Shown piece after piece: positions 25,389 through 34,503 of a stretch of DNA of 64,000 bases. Source of the stretch: GCA-2693325 sp964011675 (lineage in GTDB: Bacteria > Latescibacterota > UBA2968 > UBA8231); contig CAXGPR010000001.1 of the NCBI GenBank assembly GCA_964011675.1, forward strand, positions 1-64,000, in the 5' to 3' direction. The translations under genes were made by a program, and so were the position numbers. The first letter of the stretch is position 1, and each line of letters opens with the position of its first letter. Below the pieces are notes generated by a model. That model had not been told where the DNA came from and ran no database searches. It was given only the letters and a program-made list of their open reading frames with translations.

Positions 25389-26095
25389 CCCAGCCTAGGA
25401 ACGACGCGTTCCAAAGCGTGCTGATGATCATCTATCGAATCGATTTCCCCCCAAACAGACGATCCAACCTCCACCGCATACAGCGATCGCTGTGCTATGA
25501 GGGGCCCATATGCAGCGGTGGGGTAGGCATCTTTGTGATCTTCATCCACTAGCCGCTTGATTTCGCGCCGCACGCGTTGGGCCCCCTCTGCATCAAATTT
25601 TACCAACTGAACGCTCTGCGCCTGCGCATCCTGCGGGTTGAGACCCTTACTTATAGCTGTTACACAGCACTCGTAATCATAGCAGATATTCATTTCACCG
25701 TGAACCCGTTCCACGCTGACATCTGCGGCAACGACGTTGGCATAGGGCGCTTTGAGCATTGACTGTAAAATATCTCTGTGAAAGAGGATATCACAGTTGA
25801 ATAAAAAGGTGGCCCGATCCAGTTCAGCAGATGCTAGATGCAGCGAGTAAATGCTGTTTGTGCTGAGGTAGTCAGCGTTCTCAACATATCTCACCGAGTC
25901 GCCGCAGTGCGCGCGTACCTGATCAGCCTTACAGCCGACGACTAAAACAATATCGTACACTCCCACTGAGCGCAGAGAATCTATCTGATGGTCCACCAGT
26001 GCCTTATCCCCAACTGAAACGAGGCATTTCGGACGATCGTTCGTAAGCGGTCGCAAACGAGTTCCCGCTCCTGCTGCCAATATTATTGCGCGCAT
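25385..26095 (-). CDS. Sugar/inositol-phosphate nucleotidyltransferase
   Basis: A 236-residue NTP-transferase that couples CTP or another NTP to a sugar or polyol phosphate in the cytoplasm. The loop IILAAGAGTRLRPLTNDRPKCLV carries the GxGxRL...PK signature, FLFNCDILF has the metal Asp, and YTAAYG-like and IDSIDDH motifs come near the end. The closest style is inositol-1-phosphate or phosphocholine cytidylyltransferase. It lies between the flippase gene and the CDP-alcohol phosphatidyltransferase gene and would supply the activated head group. AGAAGG precedes the ATG. Confidence 0.85.
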   Translation of the reverse strand: MRAIILAAGAGTRLRPLTNDRPKCLVSVGDKALVDHQIDSLRSVGVYDIVLVVGCKADQVRAHCGDSVRYVENADYLSTNSIYSLHLASAELDRATFLFNCDILFHRDILQSMLKAPYANVVAADVSVERVHGEMNICYDYECCVTAISKGLNPQDAQAQSVQLVKFDAEGAQRVRREIKRLVDEDHKDAYPTAAYGPLIAQRSLYAVEVGSSVWGEIDSIDDHQHALERVVPRLG

Positions 26096-26132
26096 TAAGG
26101 CCTTCTTTCTGGTATCTGATTATCCTGAATAT

Positions 26133-27722
26133 TCAGCGTACGGAGCCGCTCCCACGCCCCAGTCGCTTCCCGACCCACCGCACGACTCTGGCCGCCAGTT
26201 TGCGATCTTCTTCTTCTATGCCTAAGAAGGAAAGCCCTATCCCATACAAGCATACGAATGTTCCAAGAGCGACCGGCATGGCCACTGCGGGCTCTGCTAT
26301 CGCATCCCGCAGCACAACTCCGCCCAGCGAGGCGAGCGCTACGGCAAAAAGCGGTTTGACCTGTTTCAAGTCAAAAGGCCATATGGCATATTGTCGATAA
26401 ATCTGACCCAGGCGCAATGCGCTAACACACAAGGTCGACACAAACGCACCGCAAGCCGCTCCCACAATGCCCATTGAATAAAAGTGGATAAAAACGACAT
26501 TTAACACAAAGTTGGTGCAGAGCCAAGTGGTGTTGTTAAAGAAATTCAAATAGGGTCGACCGGTCATGGCCAAGACAGGTTCAGCTAGAGCAAATGAACC
26601 TTGCAGCATCATGCTTACGCTGAGCACGAAGAGAACCTGCAGCCCCGCTGCAACTTCCCCTTCGGGCAGTGCCTGCATTTTGTCTCCGCCAATCATGATG
26701 AGCAGCAGATCGCCTACGATGAGTAGTGAGGCAAAGATTGGCAAGTTAATTGTCAGGATCCAGCGGAAGAGCACGCTGAAACGCGCACTCAATTCGTCAT
26801 AGCGCGTATTCACTGCAAGATCACTTACAACCGAGCTAAAAATTGGGTCAAATGCCTGAGGAGCCTTCAGCATTGCGCTAGCAATTCTTCTAGCGAGCGC
26901 GTACACGCCGACCATCTCCGCGGAGACAAAGAAGCCCAGCATCAGAACGTCGAGTTGAGTCAATACGGCATAGAGCAGATCGGTTACCATGACGGGGAAA
27001 GAAAAATGCGTCATTTCCCGCAAACACAGGGGCTGACGCATGTGCTGAAAGCACGCCCGGAGCGAAAAAAAATGTCTGAAAAAATATGCTGCCAATAAGC
27101 TTATGCACACAGCCATCGTGAGTTGGACCCAAGCCACGCCATATAATCCCAAATCAAGCCATCCCACGCCCAACCCCCCTACCAACAGGATGAGAGGCCC
27201 AGCTACCGACATCACATAAACACCGTATGAGACGATGCGTAGCGCCCGAATAGCCGATACAAACACCCAGCACACGGCCATGAACGGCGCCGAAAGAGCC
27301 ATTATCTGCAACGCAGAAGCAATCGGCTTATCATAGAAAGAGGCTATAGCATCGGCACTGAAATACACCCCGACACTTATTACGACAGAGCAGATAGAAA
27401 CTATCAACAGCGCCGTGCCCACCGCCCGCTCGCCGTGTCCCTCTGCCTGAGCCCGTTCCGCTACGACAAAGCGCACTACACCGCGCAACATGCCAAAGCG
27501 AGCGATTTTATTTAACGTCGAAACGATGCCCCAAGCTAGGGAATAATATCCCTGGACATCTAGCCCCATGAGCAGCGTGATTACCCAAAGAAAGGCTCCG
27601 CGCGAAGCGCGTCCCAGCTTACCCACAAAGGTGATAAAACCACCTCGAGCTAAGTCCTTTACATCACGCCGCTCTTCCGCACCGTTCGAATCGTTGGGCC
27701 CCATTGGTGCCGATGATGCCAA
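26133..27722 (-). CDS. Polysaccharide/lipid flippase (Wzx/MATE-like, MOP superfamily)
   Basis: A 529-residue integral membrane protein with about 12-14 hydrophobic segments, such as AFLWVITLLMGL, VTDLLYAVLTQLDVLMLGFF and SLGGVVLRDA. The pattern fits polysaccharide-biosynthesis flippases (RfbX/Wzx), which turn lipid-linked molecules across the inner membrane. The start is TTG 27722, with AGGGAG 11 bases upstream; ATG 27704 is possible. It is upstream of the nucleotidyltransferase gene on the same strand, so it likely moves the lipid made by this cluster. Confidence 0.8.
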   Translation of the reverse strand: MASSAPMGPNDSNGAEERRDVKDLARGGFITFVGKLGRASRGAFLWVITLLMGLDVQGYYSLAWGIVSTLNKIARFGMLRGVVRFVVAERAQAEGHGERAVGTALLIVSICSVVISVGVYFSADAIASFYDKPIASALQIMALSAPFMAVCWVFVSAIRALRIVSYGVYVMSVAGPLILLVGGLGVGWLDLGLYGVAWVQLTMAVCISLLAAYFFRHFFSLRACFQHMRQPLCLREMTHFSFPVMVTDLLYAVLTQLDVLMLGFFVSAEMVGVYALARRIASAMLKAPQAFDPIFSSVVSDLAVNTRYDELSARFSVLFRWILTINLPIFASLLIVGDLLLIMIGGDKMQALPEGEVAAGLQVLFVLSVSMMLQGSFALAEPVLAMTGRPYLNFFNNTTWLCTNFVLNVVFIHFYSMGIVGAACGAFVSTLCVSALRLGQIYRQYAIWPFDLKQVKPLFAVALASLGGVVLRDAIAEPAVAMPVALGTFVCLYGIGLSFLGIEEEDRKLAARVVRWVGKRLGRGSGSVR

Positions 27723-28037
27723 TTCGAGTCAAGCTCCCTTGATAAATTTGTCACATCTCTCGATGCACTATCACATAACAAGGTAATACTAACTGGAAAA
27801 ACGCGCGTTCTCCCCCTAATTTCAGTAGGTTAGAACCCCATCTGTCAATTGACTAAAAAGCACTTTATCTATAAATTATTTTAAGCAGTTAAGACACATC
27901 TTACACGGTCTTTCCTGCACCCTTTTTTATGACACCGATACCTTTAGGGGCCGCCTTTCAGTATTTTGCTCTCCGATGTTGGCCCCGTTCGCTCGGCCCT
28001 TGAAAAGCCGCTGTCGCGATACTCATTGCCTCGTACT

Positions 28038-28799
28038 ATGAAAGCTCTCATTCTCGCAGCTGGCCGAGGTCGCAGGCTCTGGCCTTTCACGGCAGAATCC
28101 CCCAAGTGCCTTTTGAATGTGGGGGGAATGACTTTGTTAGAACGCCAGTTTTATCATCTGGAAACCGCTGGAATCAGCCAAGTCGTCGTTGTGTGTGGAT
28201 TTGGAATAGACCGAGTGCGCGCTACGCTCAAACGAGTTGCCAGCCCAACGGTTAAGCTGCTTTACAATCCATTCTATGCGGTCTCCGATAATTTGATTTC
28301 GCTCTGGGTTGCGCGCAGTGAGATGAGCGAAGACTTCATCCTGCTCAATGGAGACAACATCTTTCACCCACGCAGCGTCCAAACGCTGATCAGAAAACAG
28401 GCAGCCTGCACGGTACTAGCCGCACGCAAGGGAATCTACCTTCCAGACGATATGAAGATCTGCCTACACGATGGAAACGTGTCGCACATAGGTAAGACGT
28501 TGGCCTGTGAGGATGCCGACGCCGAATCGCTCGGCATGCTTCTTTTTCGCGACAGAGGCGTTCGCATCCTGCGCGAAGCCCTGGAAGATACTGTACTAGA
28601 CGAGGGCGCTTTGAACAGCCATTTCCCTGTCGTAATACAGCATATGCTCGAACGAGGACTTCCCATTAACTGCTGTTTTTCCGAAGCATTCCCCTGTTCA
28701 GACGTCGACACGCCCCACGATTTGGAACGCGTGCGTAAAAATGTGCATCTATACACCGCTGCTCCAGTCACAGCAGCACAGACGAGAGAATCCAATTGA
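28038..28799 (+). CDS. Nucleotidyltransferase (inositol-phosphate cytidylyltransferase-like)
   Basis: A 253-residue NTP-transferase. MKALILAAGRGRRLWPFTAESPKCLL has the nucleotide loop and Lys, LLNGDNIF the metal Asp, and SDVDTPHDLERV the C-terminal family tail. It is the plus-strand counterpart of the gene at 25385. ATG 28038 places the loop at the N-terminus as in relatives; the frame is open to 27966 but encodes nothing similar. No clear ribosome site is seen. The stop overlaps the TTG start of the next gene. The ~240-base gap to the minus-strand flippase gene likely holds promoters for both directions, including a possible TTGACT at 27849. Confidence 0.84.
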   Translation: MKALILAAGRGRRLWPFTAESPKCLLNVGGMTLLERQFYHLETAGISQVVVVCGFGIDRVRATLKRVASPTVKLLYNPFYAVSDNLISLWVARSEMSEDFILLNGDNIFHPRSVQTLIRKQAACTVLAARKGIYLPDDMKICLHDGNVSHIGKTLACEDADAESLGMLLFRDRGVRILREALEDTVLDEGALNSHFPVVIQHMLERGLPINCCFSEAFPCSDVDTPHDLERVRKNVHLYTAAPVTAAQTRESN

Positions 28800-30169
28800 T
28801 ACGTCAGGCCGTGCTACTTTTCCCCCAAGGCCCCATAGGAGGATCGCTCGTCGGACGCCGCGTAGCTGGACTAAATCTGTTGGATCGACAAATACGCACG
28901 CTCACGCGTGCGGGCATGGAGCACATCAGCGTTTTATTGCCTAAAGAGTCAACACCTAACCTCACGCCTATCACGCAAAAACTGCCCGTTCAAGTTGAAT
29001 TTGTAACGCACGGAAATCATCCTACCCTGCCCGATCCAGAAGCCCCATATCTGCTTCTCCTCGGTGAGTATGTTCATCATCACTCTTCTATTTCAGAGTG
29101 GTTATCCTATTTGCGCACAGCGTCTTCGCTCGTCGCTCTATCCACTGCGCATCCGCAGCAAAAAGGCCTCTTGTACCGGGCAAATCCACAGTTTGACGAA
29201 ACTGAAGATCGCACAAATCTCGTATCTAGCGGGGCGTTTTGCTGTCATCCATCGGCGTTCCCACCTGCGCTTTTGAGCGAAAAAGAACAGCCGTGGAACC
29301 TGCTGGCAGAGCAGAACGTCGATGATATACACTTTGACGTCGCAGAACGCGCGCTCTGGCGGCGCGTCGACCAACCCGGTGGAGTCCATCAGGTTAAAGA
29401 CATGCTTTTTGGTCAGGTAACCAAGACAACCAGCGGATTCATCTCTCGCCACATCAACGCACGACTTTCCATACCCACGAGTAAGCTGCTAGTCGAAACG
29501 GGCCTCAGCCCGCACGCCATCACCGTTCTCTTGGTGTTGACGACAGGCCTCTACAGCGCTTATCTAGTTAGTATAGCGCGTGATTACAGCACGCTGCTAA
29601 TCGGCGGAATCCTCTGGCAACTGGCTGCCGTATTTGACCGCTGCGATGGCGAGGTAGCCCGAGTTAAGCTTTGCGAATCTAAATTCGGCGCCTGGTTTGA
29701 TACCGTAACGGATAATTTTGCCTACCTTTGCGGCTATTTGGGCACGCTCGTTGGCATGATCCGCTTACACGAGGGAGAGTCGCTTTACACATATGTCGGC
29801 ATCTCCTCTATTGCCGCTATGTTTGTCACGCTATTTGTCATGTATAGCTATGCCAAAAAAACGGGCAGCGGCAGTCTACAGGACTACCTGCGCGCCCTCA
29901 CTCAGGAGGTCGATGAAGCGGAAAAGAGCTGGGTACAAAAGTTGATGGAGCGCTACGGTTTTGTCGCCAAGCGGGATTTTTTCTCCTTCTATGTATTCCT
30001 AGCCTGTGCAGCCAATCAGCTAGCCCTGGTCTATTGGTTTCTGGTCACGGTATTACATCTGACCGCAGCTGCAGTGCTACTCTCGCGGCCCGCAATGACG
30101 CGCTCCTACAAAAAGAGCGCACGGACCAGCCCATCCTCAGCAACTAGCGAAGCAGAGAGATTGCGATGA
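28796..30169 (+). CDS. Bifunctional-type CDP-alcohol phosphatidyltransferase with nucleotidyltransferase-like N-terminus
   Basis: A 457-residue protein. The N-terminal ~230 residues look like a degenerate nucleotidyltransferase (VGRRVAGLNLLDRQIRTLTRAGM). The C-terminal membrane domain keeps the complete phosphatidyltransferase motif: DRCDGEVAR, then Gly in SKFGAWF, Asp and Asp in FDTVTDN. It should transfer an alcohol phosphate from a CDP-linked donor to form a phospholipid, perhaps an inositol type. Fusions like this are known for inositol-phosphate cytidylyltransferase/DIPP synthase. The start is TTG, overlapping the previous stop as TTGA; the end overlaps the next start as ATGA. Confidence 0.85.
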   Translation: MIRQAVLLFPQGPIGGSLVGRRVAGLNLLDRQIRTLTRAGMEHISVLLPKESTPNLTPITQKLPVQVEFVTHGNHPTLPDPEAPYLLLLGEYVHHHSSISEWLSYLRTASSLVALSTAHPQQKGLLYRANPQFDETEDRTNLVSSGAFCCHPSAFPPALLSEKEQPWNLLAEQNVDDIHFDVAERALWRRVDQPGGVHQVKDMLFGQVTKTTSGFISRHINARLSIPTSKLLVETGLSPHAITVLLVLTTGLYSAYLVSIARDYSTLLIGGILWQLAAVFDRCDGEVARVKLCESKFGAWFDTVTDNFAYLCGYLGTLVGMIRLHEGESLYTYVGISSIAAMFVTLFVMYSYAKKTGSGSLQDYLRALTQEVDEAEKSWVQKLMERYGFVAKRDFFSFYVFLACAANQLALVYWFLVTVLHLTAAAVLLSRPAMTRSYKKSARTSPSSATSEAERLR

Positions 30170-31224
30170 AATTCTTTAAAGTCGCAATGCCCGGTATCGG
30201 GCTTCTGTTTCTGGGTTATTTAATCGGCGCGATGGATCCCGACGAGGTCGGACGCAACTTAGCCGTTCTCAAATGGTCTTTCCCACTCGCGTTGGTGCTG
30301 GCCTGCTCTTGGCATATAACTAACTCAATTGCCTGGAGCTTTGCCTTTTCTCCTGAACAGGGACGTCCTCAACTTCGTTCGCTATTTATGGCCAAACTCG
30401 CGGGCGAGGCCGTTAGCCAACTCACACCGTTAGCCAACCTTGGAGGAGAGCCGCTTAAAGCCTATCTCCTTAAGAGCGAAACTCCTACCTGGAGCAATCT
30501 CGGCGCCGTCGTTATCAATAAAACGGCTCAGACGCTTACGGGCATTGGGTTCACTATGCTCGGCCTGAGTCTAGTATTCTTCCATTGGGATTTGCCCATA
30601 GACCTTCCCCTCGCCATTCAGCTGGGATTAGGTGCCCTTATGGCGACGGCCATCGCGCTTGTGCTGCTATTGTGGAAAAAACAGCAGCACTTGTTTTCGT
30701 CGATTGTCCTCATTTTGAAGAAGTTGGGCGTGCAAACAAACGGCGTGAAAGGGCGGCTGGAAAGAGCCACCCATATTGATGCCAGCATCGGTCACTTTTA
30801 TCGCACCCACAAGAAACGCTTCTTTCTCGTGCTTTTTTTTCACAGCATAGGCTGGATGCTCGGAGCCTGCGAAACGTATGTGATACTCCGCTTTCTAGAG
30901 CCTAGTATCACTTTTCCCGTTGCATTTCTGGTCACATCGCTTACGGTCATTATCAATAGTCTTTTCTTCTTCATGCCCTCCAATATCGGGGTATTGGAAG
31001 GAGGCCAAGTGTTTCTCCTAGCAGCGCTCGGGTTGAATCCTGCTGTCGGCCTGTCCCTCGGCTTGGCAAAGCGGATGCGTAAAGTCTTTTGGATTTTTGT
31101 CGGCTGGCTCTTTCTAACGTACCTAAGTCGCAAAGTGCTCGAACGGGGACTGGATAAGAGTAGCAGACAGCCCCCCATCAGGACTAATTTGCCCACAGGC
31201 CAGCAGGAGCTCCATTACAATTGA
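30166..31224 (+). CDS. YbhN/UPF0104-type flippase-like membrane protein
   Basis: A 352-residue membrane protein of the lysylphosphatidylglycerol-synthase transmembrane (flippase-like) family. Typical parts are LKWSFPLALVLACSWHITN, KLAGEAVSQLTPLANLGGEPLKAYLL, VINKTAQTLTGI and FFMPSNIGVLEGGQ, the last being the family's conserved P-x-x-x-G-x-x-E-G. Members of this family move or attach lipid-linked groups. It lies between the phosphatidyltransferase gene and the TolC-like gene, with overlaps on both sides (ATGA and TTGA), so it is part of one tightly coupled operon. Confidence 0.82.
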   Translation: MKFFKVAMPGIGLLFLGYLIGAMDPDEVGRNLAVLKWSFPLALVLACSWHITNSIAWSFAFSPEQGRPQLRSLFMAKLAGEAVSQLTPLANLGGEPLKAYLLKSETPTWSNLGAVVINKTAQTLTGIGFTMLGLSLVFFHWDLPIDLPLAIQLGLGALMATAIALVLLLWKKQQHLFSSIVLILKKLGVQTNGVKGRLERATHIDASIGHFYRTHKKRFFLVLFFHSIGWMLGACETYVILRFLEPSITFPVAFLVTSLTVIINSLFFFMPSNIGVLEGGQVFLLAALGLNPAVGLSLGLAKRMRKVFWIFVGWLFLTYLSRKVLERGLDKSSRQPPIRTNLPTGQQELHYN

Positions 31225-32570
31225 CCCTTCTTCTGATCTCCCTCATTTTCAGCTTGCCTCTCATAGCCCAAAATCCGTCGCAAACCTTTGAGCTGCAGGA
31301 CTTAGTAAATCGTGCGCTCGAAAACAACATGGAAGTGGCCGCTGCCCGATGGAAAGTGGCAGCTTCGACTGCCGACCTGCGTAAAGTGACGTCTACGCGC
31401 TTTCTTCCTCGTCTAAGATTAGATATTGAGAGTGGTTTAGTGCCCGAGGCCAAGGGAGATATTTTTAATCCCCCTTCCGATACTTCGGGCGTTCGCCCGT
31501 TGGGACCATTTGGCCGAACTGAACTGGAATTTATACAGCCCATTTACCCGTTTAGTCGTGGCCGACAGATTCAGTCGGCAGCAGAAAACGGCGTAGGAGT
31601 AGAGGAGGCCGATCTCCTCAAAGCCCAGAACGAGGCTGCATTCGAGGTTAAAAAGCTCTATCACGGTATGCTGCTGGCCCAAGACCTACTCAATTTGGTC
31701 CAAAAGATGCAGGAAGAGCTTGAGGGACAGCGCGGAGAAATAGAAGGATCCCCAACGCTGCCCATGTCTAGTCTGTTTAAGTTCGAGCTAGCGCTAATTG
31801 AGTTGAATAAGCAGGAGCGAGAAGCAGCAACTCAACTCGACCTAGCCCAGCGCGCATTAGCGTGGCAGACCGGAATAGGTGACGCGGCTCCCCTTCAACT
31901 AAGCGCCCGCTGGCTTGCTCCCGTTCAGACGCATGAAATAGACCTCGATGCCCTTCAAACACGAGCGCTTTCACAGCGGCCCGACTGGCGCAAGTTACAG
32001 GCGGGCATCGCAGCGACGAAAGCCCTACATAGGGCGGCAAAAGAAGCGTACAAACCGCAGGTATTTATCGGAGGAGGCGTGCGATTTGCCATTGCTCCGG
32101 GACGCACTGACCAGCGCAATCCGTTTGTCAAAGACGAATTCAATTTGTTTAGCGGCGCCGCCTTTATTGGCGTTCGTCAGTCTCTTGAGTTCCACCTATT
32201 AGCGGCCGATGTGGCCAAAGCAGAGGCCGAATACCGTCAGCTCTCCTCTATGAAAGAGCAAGCGCAACGAGGCGCACAGCTCGACGTGCAGAGAGCCCAC
32301 GTCCAGTACCTTCGAGCAGAGAGCGACCTCGAGGCGGCTCGTAAAAGCCGCAGCCTAGCGCGCCAGTGGCTCAAAGAGGCCAAGAACGAGTATGAATTCG
32401 ATCCAGATCAGCTGAAGGAACTCATATCGGCTTTTGAGAGTTGGGCGCTCATTGAACAGCAGTACTTCCAATCTGTTTACGACTTCAACGTCAGCGTAGC
32501 CACGCTAGAAATGGCCTGTGGAGGACAGCAGCTGAGCAGTGAGGATCCGAGATCTTTACGCAATGATTAA
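31221..32570 (+). CDS. TolC-family outer membrane efflux protein
   Basis: A 449-residue outer-membrane channel protein. After a hydrophobic signal (LLLISLIFSLPLIAQ) it shows two similar coiled-coil-rich halves. Family-like segments are LQDLVNRALENNMEVAAARW, FIQPIYPF, SQRPDWRKLQAGIAATKALHRAAK and the coiled coil around 340-400. It should form a periplasm-spanning channel. No membrane-fusion protein gene adjoins it. The start is TTG overlapping the upstream stop. It is followed by the DUF3047/MlaC/RND genes, which suggests export of a lipid made by this operon. Confidence 0.85.
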   Translation: MTLLLISLIFSLPLIAQNPSQTFELQDLVNRALENNMEVAAARWKVAASTADLRKVTSTRFLPRLRLDIESGLVPEAKGDIFNPPSDTSGVRPLGPFGRTELEFIQPIYPFSRGRQIQSAAENGVGVEEADLLKAQNEAAFEVKKLYHGMLLAQDLLNLVQKMQEELEGQRGEIEGSPTLPMSSLFKFELALIELNKQEREAATQLDLAQRALAWQTGIGDAAPLQLSARWLAPVQTHEIDLDALQTRALSQRPDWRKLQAGIAATKALHRAAKEAYKPQVFIGGGVRFAIAPGRTDQRNPFVKDEFNLFSGAAFIGVRQSLEFHLLAADVAKAEAEYRQLSSMKEQAQRGAQLDVQRAHVQYLRAESDLEAARKSRSLARQWLKEAKNEYEFDPDQLKELISAFESWALIEQQYFQSVYDFNVSVATLEMACGGQQLSSEDPRSLRND

Positions 32571-33867
32571 CAGACTCAAATACACCCTATTGTTAGGTTT
32601 CATAGCGGCGATTACATGTCAAGCCCAACCCCAGCCCTTCACCCAAGCCCTGAGCCAACTACACACTCAGATACAACAGCCCGAACGCTCCGGACTTCAG
32701 ATCGCGGAAACGCTCGTTGCCGACTGGGTCGACGTCCATGCACTCTCGGATCGTTCTTTTGGCAACTACGTTGAACAGAGTCTGGAATCCTACGAAGAGG
32801 TCCTGTCAGAGGACGCATTTGACGAACTGATCGAAGCCTACGAGCAGCGACTTGCACAAACCCTGCGCGACCGGCTAGTGCGCGACATAGCGCACCACCT
32901 AGACAAGCCCAATCTGCGGGGTCTTTCTCTGCGCTCCATGCAGGACGAGGGCGAGACGAGCAGCGCCACAGTCGCCGCAGTGAACGAAGAAGGCGAGCAT
33001 GTCCTAACGCTCGAATTCAGTCCAACAGCAGACAGCGGGCGCGTGCAGCGCATAACCGTCGATGACCGAGAATTAGGAGCGTATTATCGGGCCTTGGGTG
33101 AAGATGTGCTGGACGGAAACTACTCTCTCCCCGTCCTAATGAGCCAACTAGCAGACACCCCATATGTATTACTGGACGACTTTTCCACCACGCCAGCAGG
33201 TCAGACACCGATAGATTGGGGCGCTTGGCGAGATAAAGACCAGAACAAACCCCTGCTATATCGCGTGCAGCGCACGGGTGAAAAATCCTACATGGCGGCA
33301 GCCGACTCAGGCTATTCAGTCATACTCGGCAAGTTTGTCCACTGGAACCCTCGAGAATACCCCATCATGACGTGGTGCTGGCGTGCCGACGTGCTCCCAC
33401 CCGGCGGAAATGAGTTTCTCAACTACGCTAACGATAGTGCAGCAGGACTTTATGTCATTTTTTCAAAAAACTGGCTGCACGTGCCCAAACAGCTCAAGTA
33501 CGTCTGGAGTTCAACGCTACCTGAGGGAACAATTGGACGACGCAATAAAATTTTTAGGCCTTGGTTTTTTGTTTTGGAAAGCGGCGATTCAAATCGCGGT
33601 AGATGGACATTTGAGCAAGTAGATTTAGAAAGAGACCACAAGCTGAAGCTGGGAGGTTCTCCTGCGGATCGCACGATTGGCCTGGGCTTGCTAACCGACG
33701 CCAATTCAACTCGCTCATATGCCGAGGCCTACTACGCCAATTTACGCGTGTGGAAACGCGAAGCACTAACGAAGCGTCAAATAGTGGACGATTGTGCAAC
33801 ACTGCCCCCAATAACGCGGCACCACCGCGAGGGCGGCACCACCGCGACAGCGTTCTCAGCGAGGTGA
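32563..33867 (+). CDS. DUF3047 protein with MlaC-like N-terminal domain
   Basis: A 434-residue exported protein (signal LLLGFIAAITCQA). Residues ~25-160 resemble the MlaC/toluene-tolerance lipid-binding fold (SFGNYVEQSLESYEEV, then AYEQRLAQTLRDRL). Residues ~200-410 match DUF3047: LLDDFSTTP, YPIMTWCWRADVLPPGGNE, LKYVWSSTLPEG, FFVLESGDSNRG and GLLTDANSTRSYAEAYYANL. The function of DUF3047 is unknown. ATG 32563 overlaps the TolC stop; 32539 is an upstream alternative. It lies just before a true MlaC gene and an RND gene. Confidence 0.78.
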   Translation: MINRLKYTLLLGFIAAITCQAQPQPFTQALSQLHTQIQQPERSGLQIAETLVADWVDVHALSDRSFGNYVEQSLESYEEVLSEDAFDELIEAYEQRLAQTLRDRLVRDIAHHLDKPNLRGLSLRSMQDEGETSSATVAAVNEEGEHVLTLEFSPTADSGRVQRITVDDRELGAYYRALGEDVLDGNYSLPVLMSQLADTPYVLLDDFSTTPAGQTPIDWGAWRDKDQNKPLLYRVQRTGEKSYMAAADSGYSVILGKFVHWNPREYPIMTWCWRADVLPPGGNEFLNYANDSAAGLYVIFSKNWLHVPKQLKYVWSSTLPEGTIGRRNKIFRPWFFVLESGDSNRGRWTFEQVDLERDHKLKLGGSPADRTIGLGLLTDANSTRSYAEAYYANLRVWKREALTKRQIVDDCATLPPITRHHREGGTTATAFSAR

Positions 33868-33871
33868 AATC

Positions 33872-34495
33872 ATGAAACATTACGGTCTTTATTCCTTGGC
33901 TTTTTTACTCCTATTTGCTTTGCCGTTACGTGCTCAGGCTTCAGAAGCGTCCACAGAGCAAACTCCCATAGCCTTTTTAAAAATGCACGACAAACAGGTC
34001 AATGCATTGCTCAAAAACACTCCCACTGACTCCCTAAGCACCGCCCTCCAAGACTCTATTAAGGACCGTATAAATTCCGTATTCGATTTCAGCGAACTCA
34101 GCAAACTTGCGCTAGGCGCCTACTGGCAAGAGCGCACTCCAGAGCAGCAGGCTCATTTTATAAACACCTTCAGCGGCATCATTCGCGAACAGAATTTTGA
34201 CAGCTTTTTGCGCTACTACCGCGAGGGTAATATAAGCTACGTGGGGGAAAAGATTAAAGAAGACAGAGCCACTGTAACTGCATCTGTTCCCTTGGAACGA
34301 GAAACCGTGACCATCTCATACGGTCTTCACAAGCGAGAAAACCAGTGGCGCGTATACGATTTGGCAATAGATGGAGCTAGCACTGCCGAAGGCAACCGGC
34401 GACGCTACGAGCGTTACATAAAAAAGAAATCGTACGAACAGCTCATTACACAATTAGAAAAACAGCTAGCCCGCCTGTTGGAAAGTAAAAAATAA
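33872..34495 (+). CDS. MlaC/Ttg2D-family periplasmic phospholipid-binding protein
   Basis: A 207-residue exported protein with a signal peptide (LAFLLLFALPLRAQA). The MlaC family run is present: INSVFDFSELSKLALGAYW, TPEQQAHFINTFSGIIR and ITVSYGL-like VTISYGLHKRENQWRVYDLAIDG. MlaC proteins carry phospholipids across the periplasm. GAGGTGAAATC precedes the ATG. An MlaC-like protein next to an HpnN-like RND transporter resembles the HpnM-HpnN pair linked to hopanoid trafficking. The lipid carried here is more likely the product of this cluster (inference). Confidence 0.88.
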   Translation: MKHYGLYSLAFLLLFALPLRAQASEASTEQTPIAFLKMHDKQVNALLKNTPTDSLSTALQDSIKDRINSVFDFSELSKLALGAYWQERTPEQQAHFINTFSGIIREQNFDSFLRYYREGNISYVGEKIKEDRATVTASVPLERETVTISYGLHKRENQWRVYDLAIDGASTAEGNRRRYERYIKKKSYEQLITQLEKQLARLLESKK

Positions 34496-34503
34496 TCTAC
34501 ACC

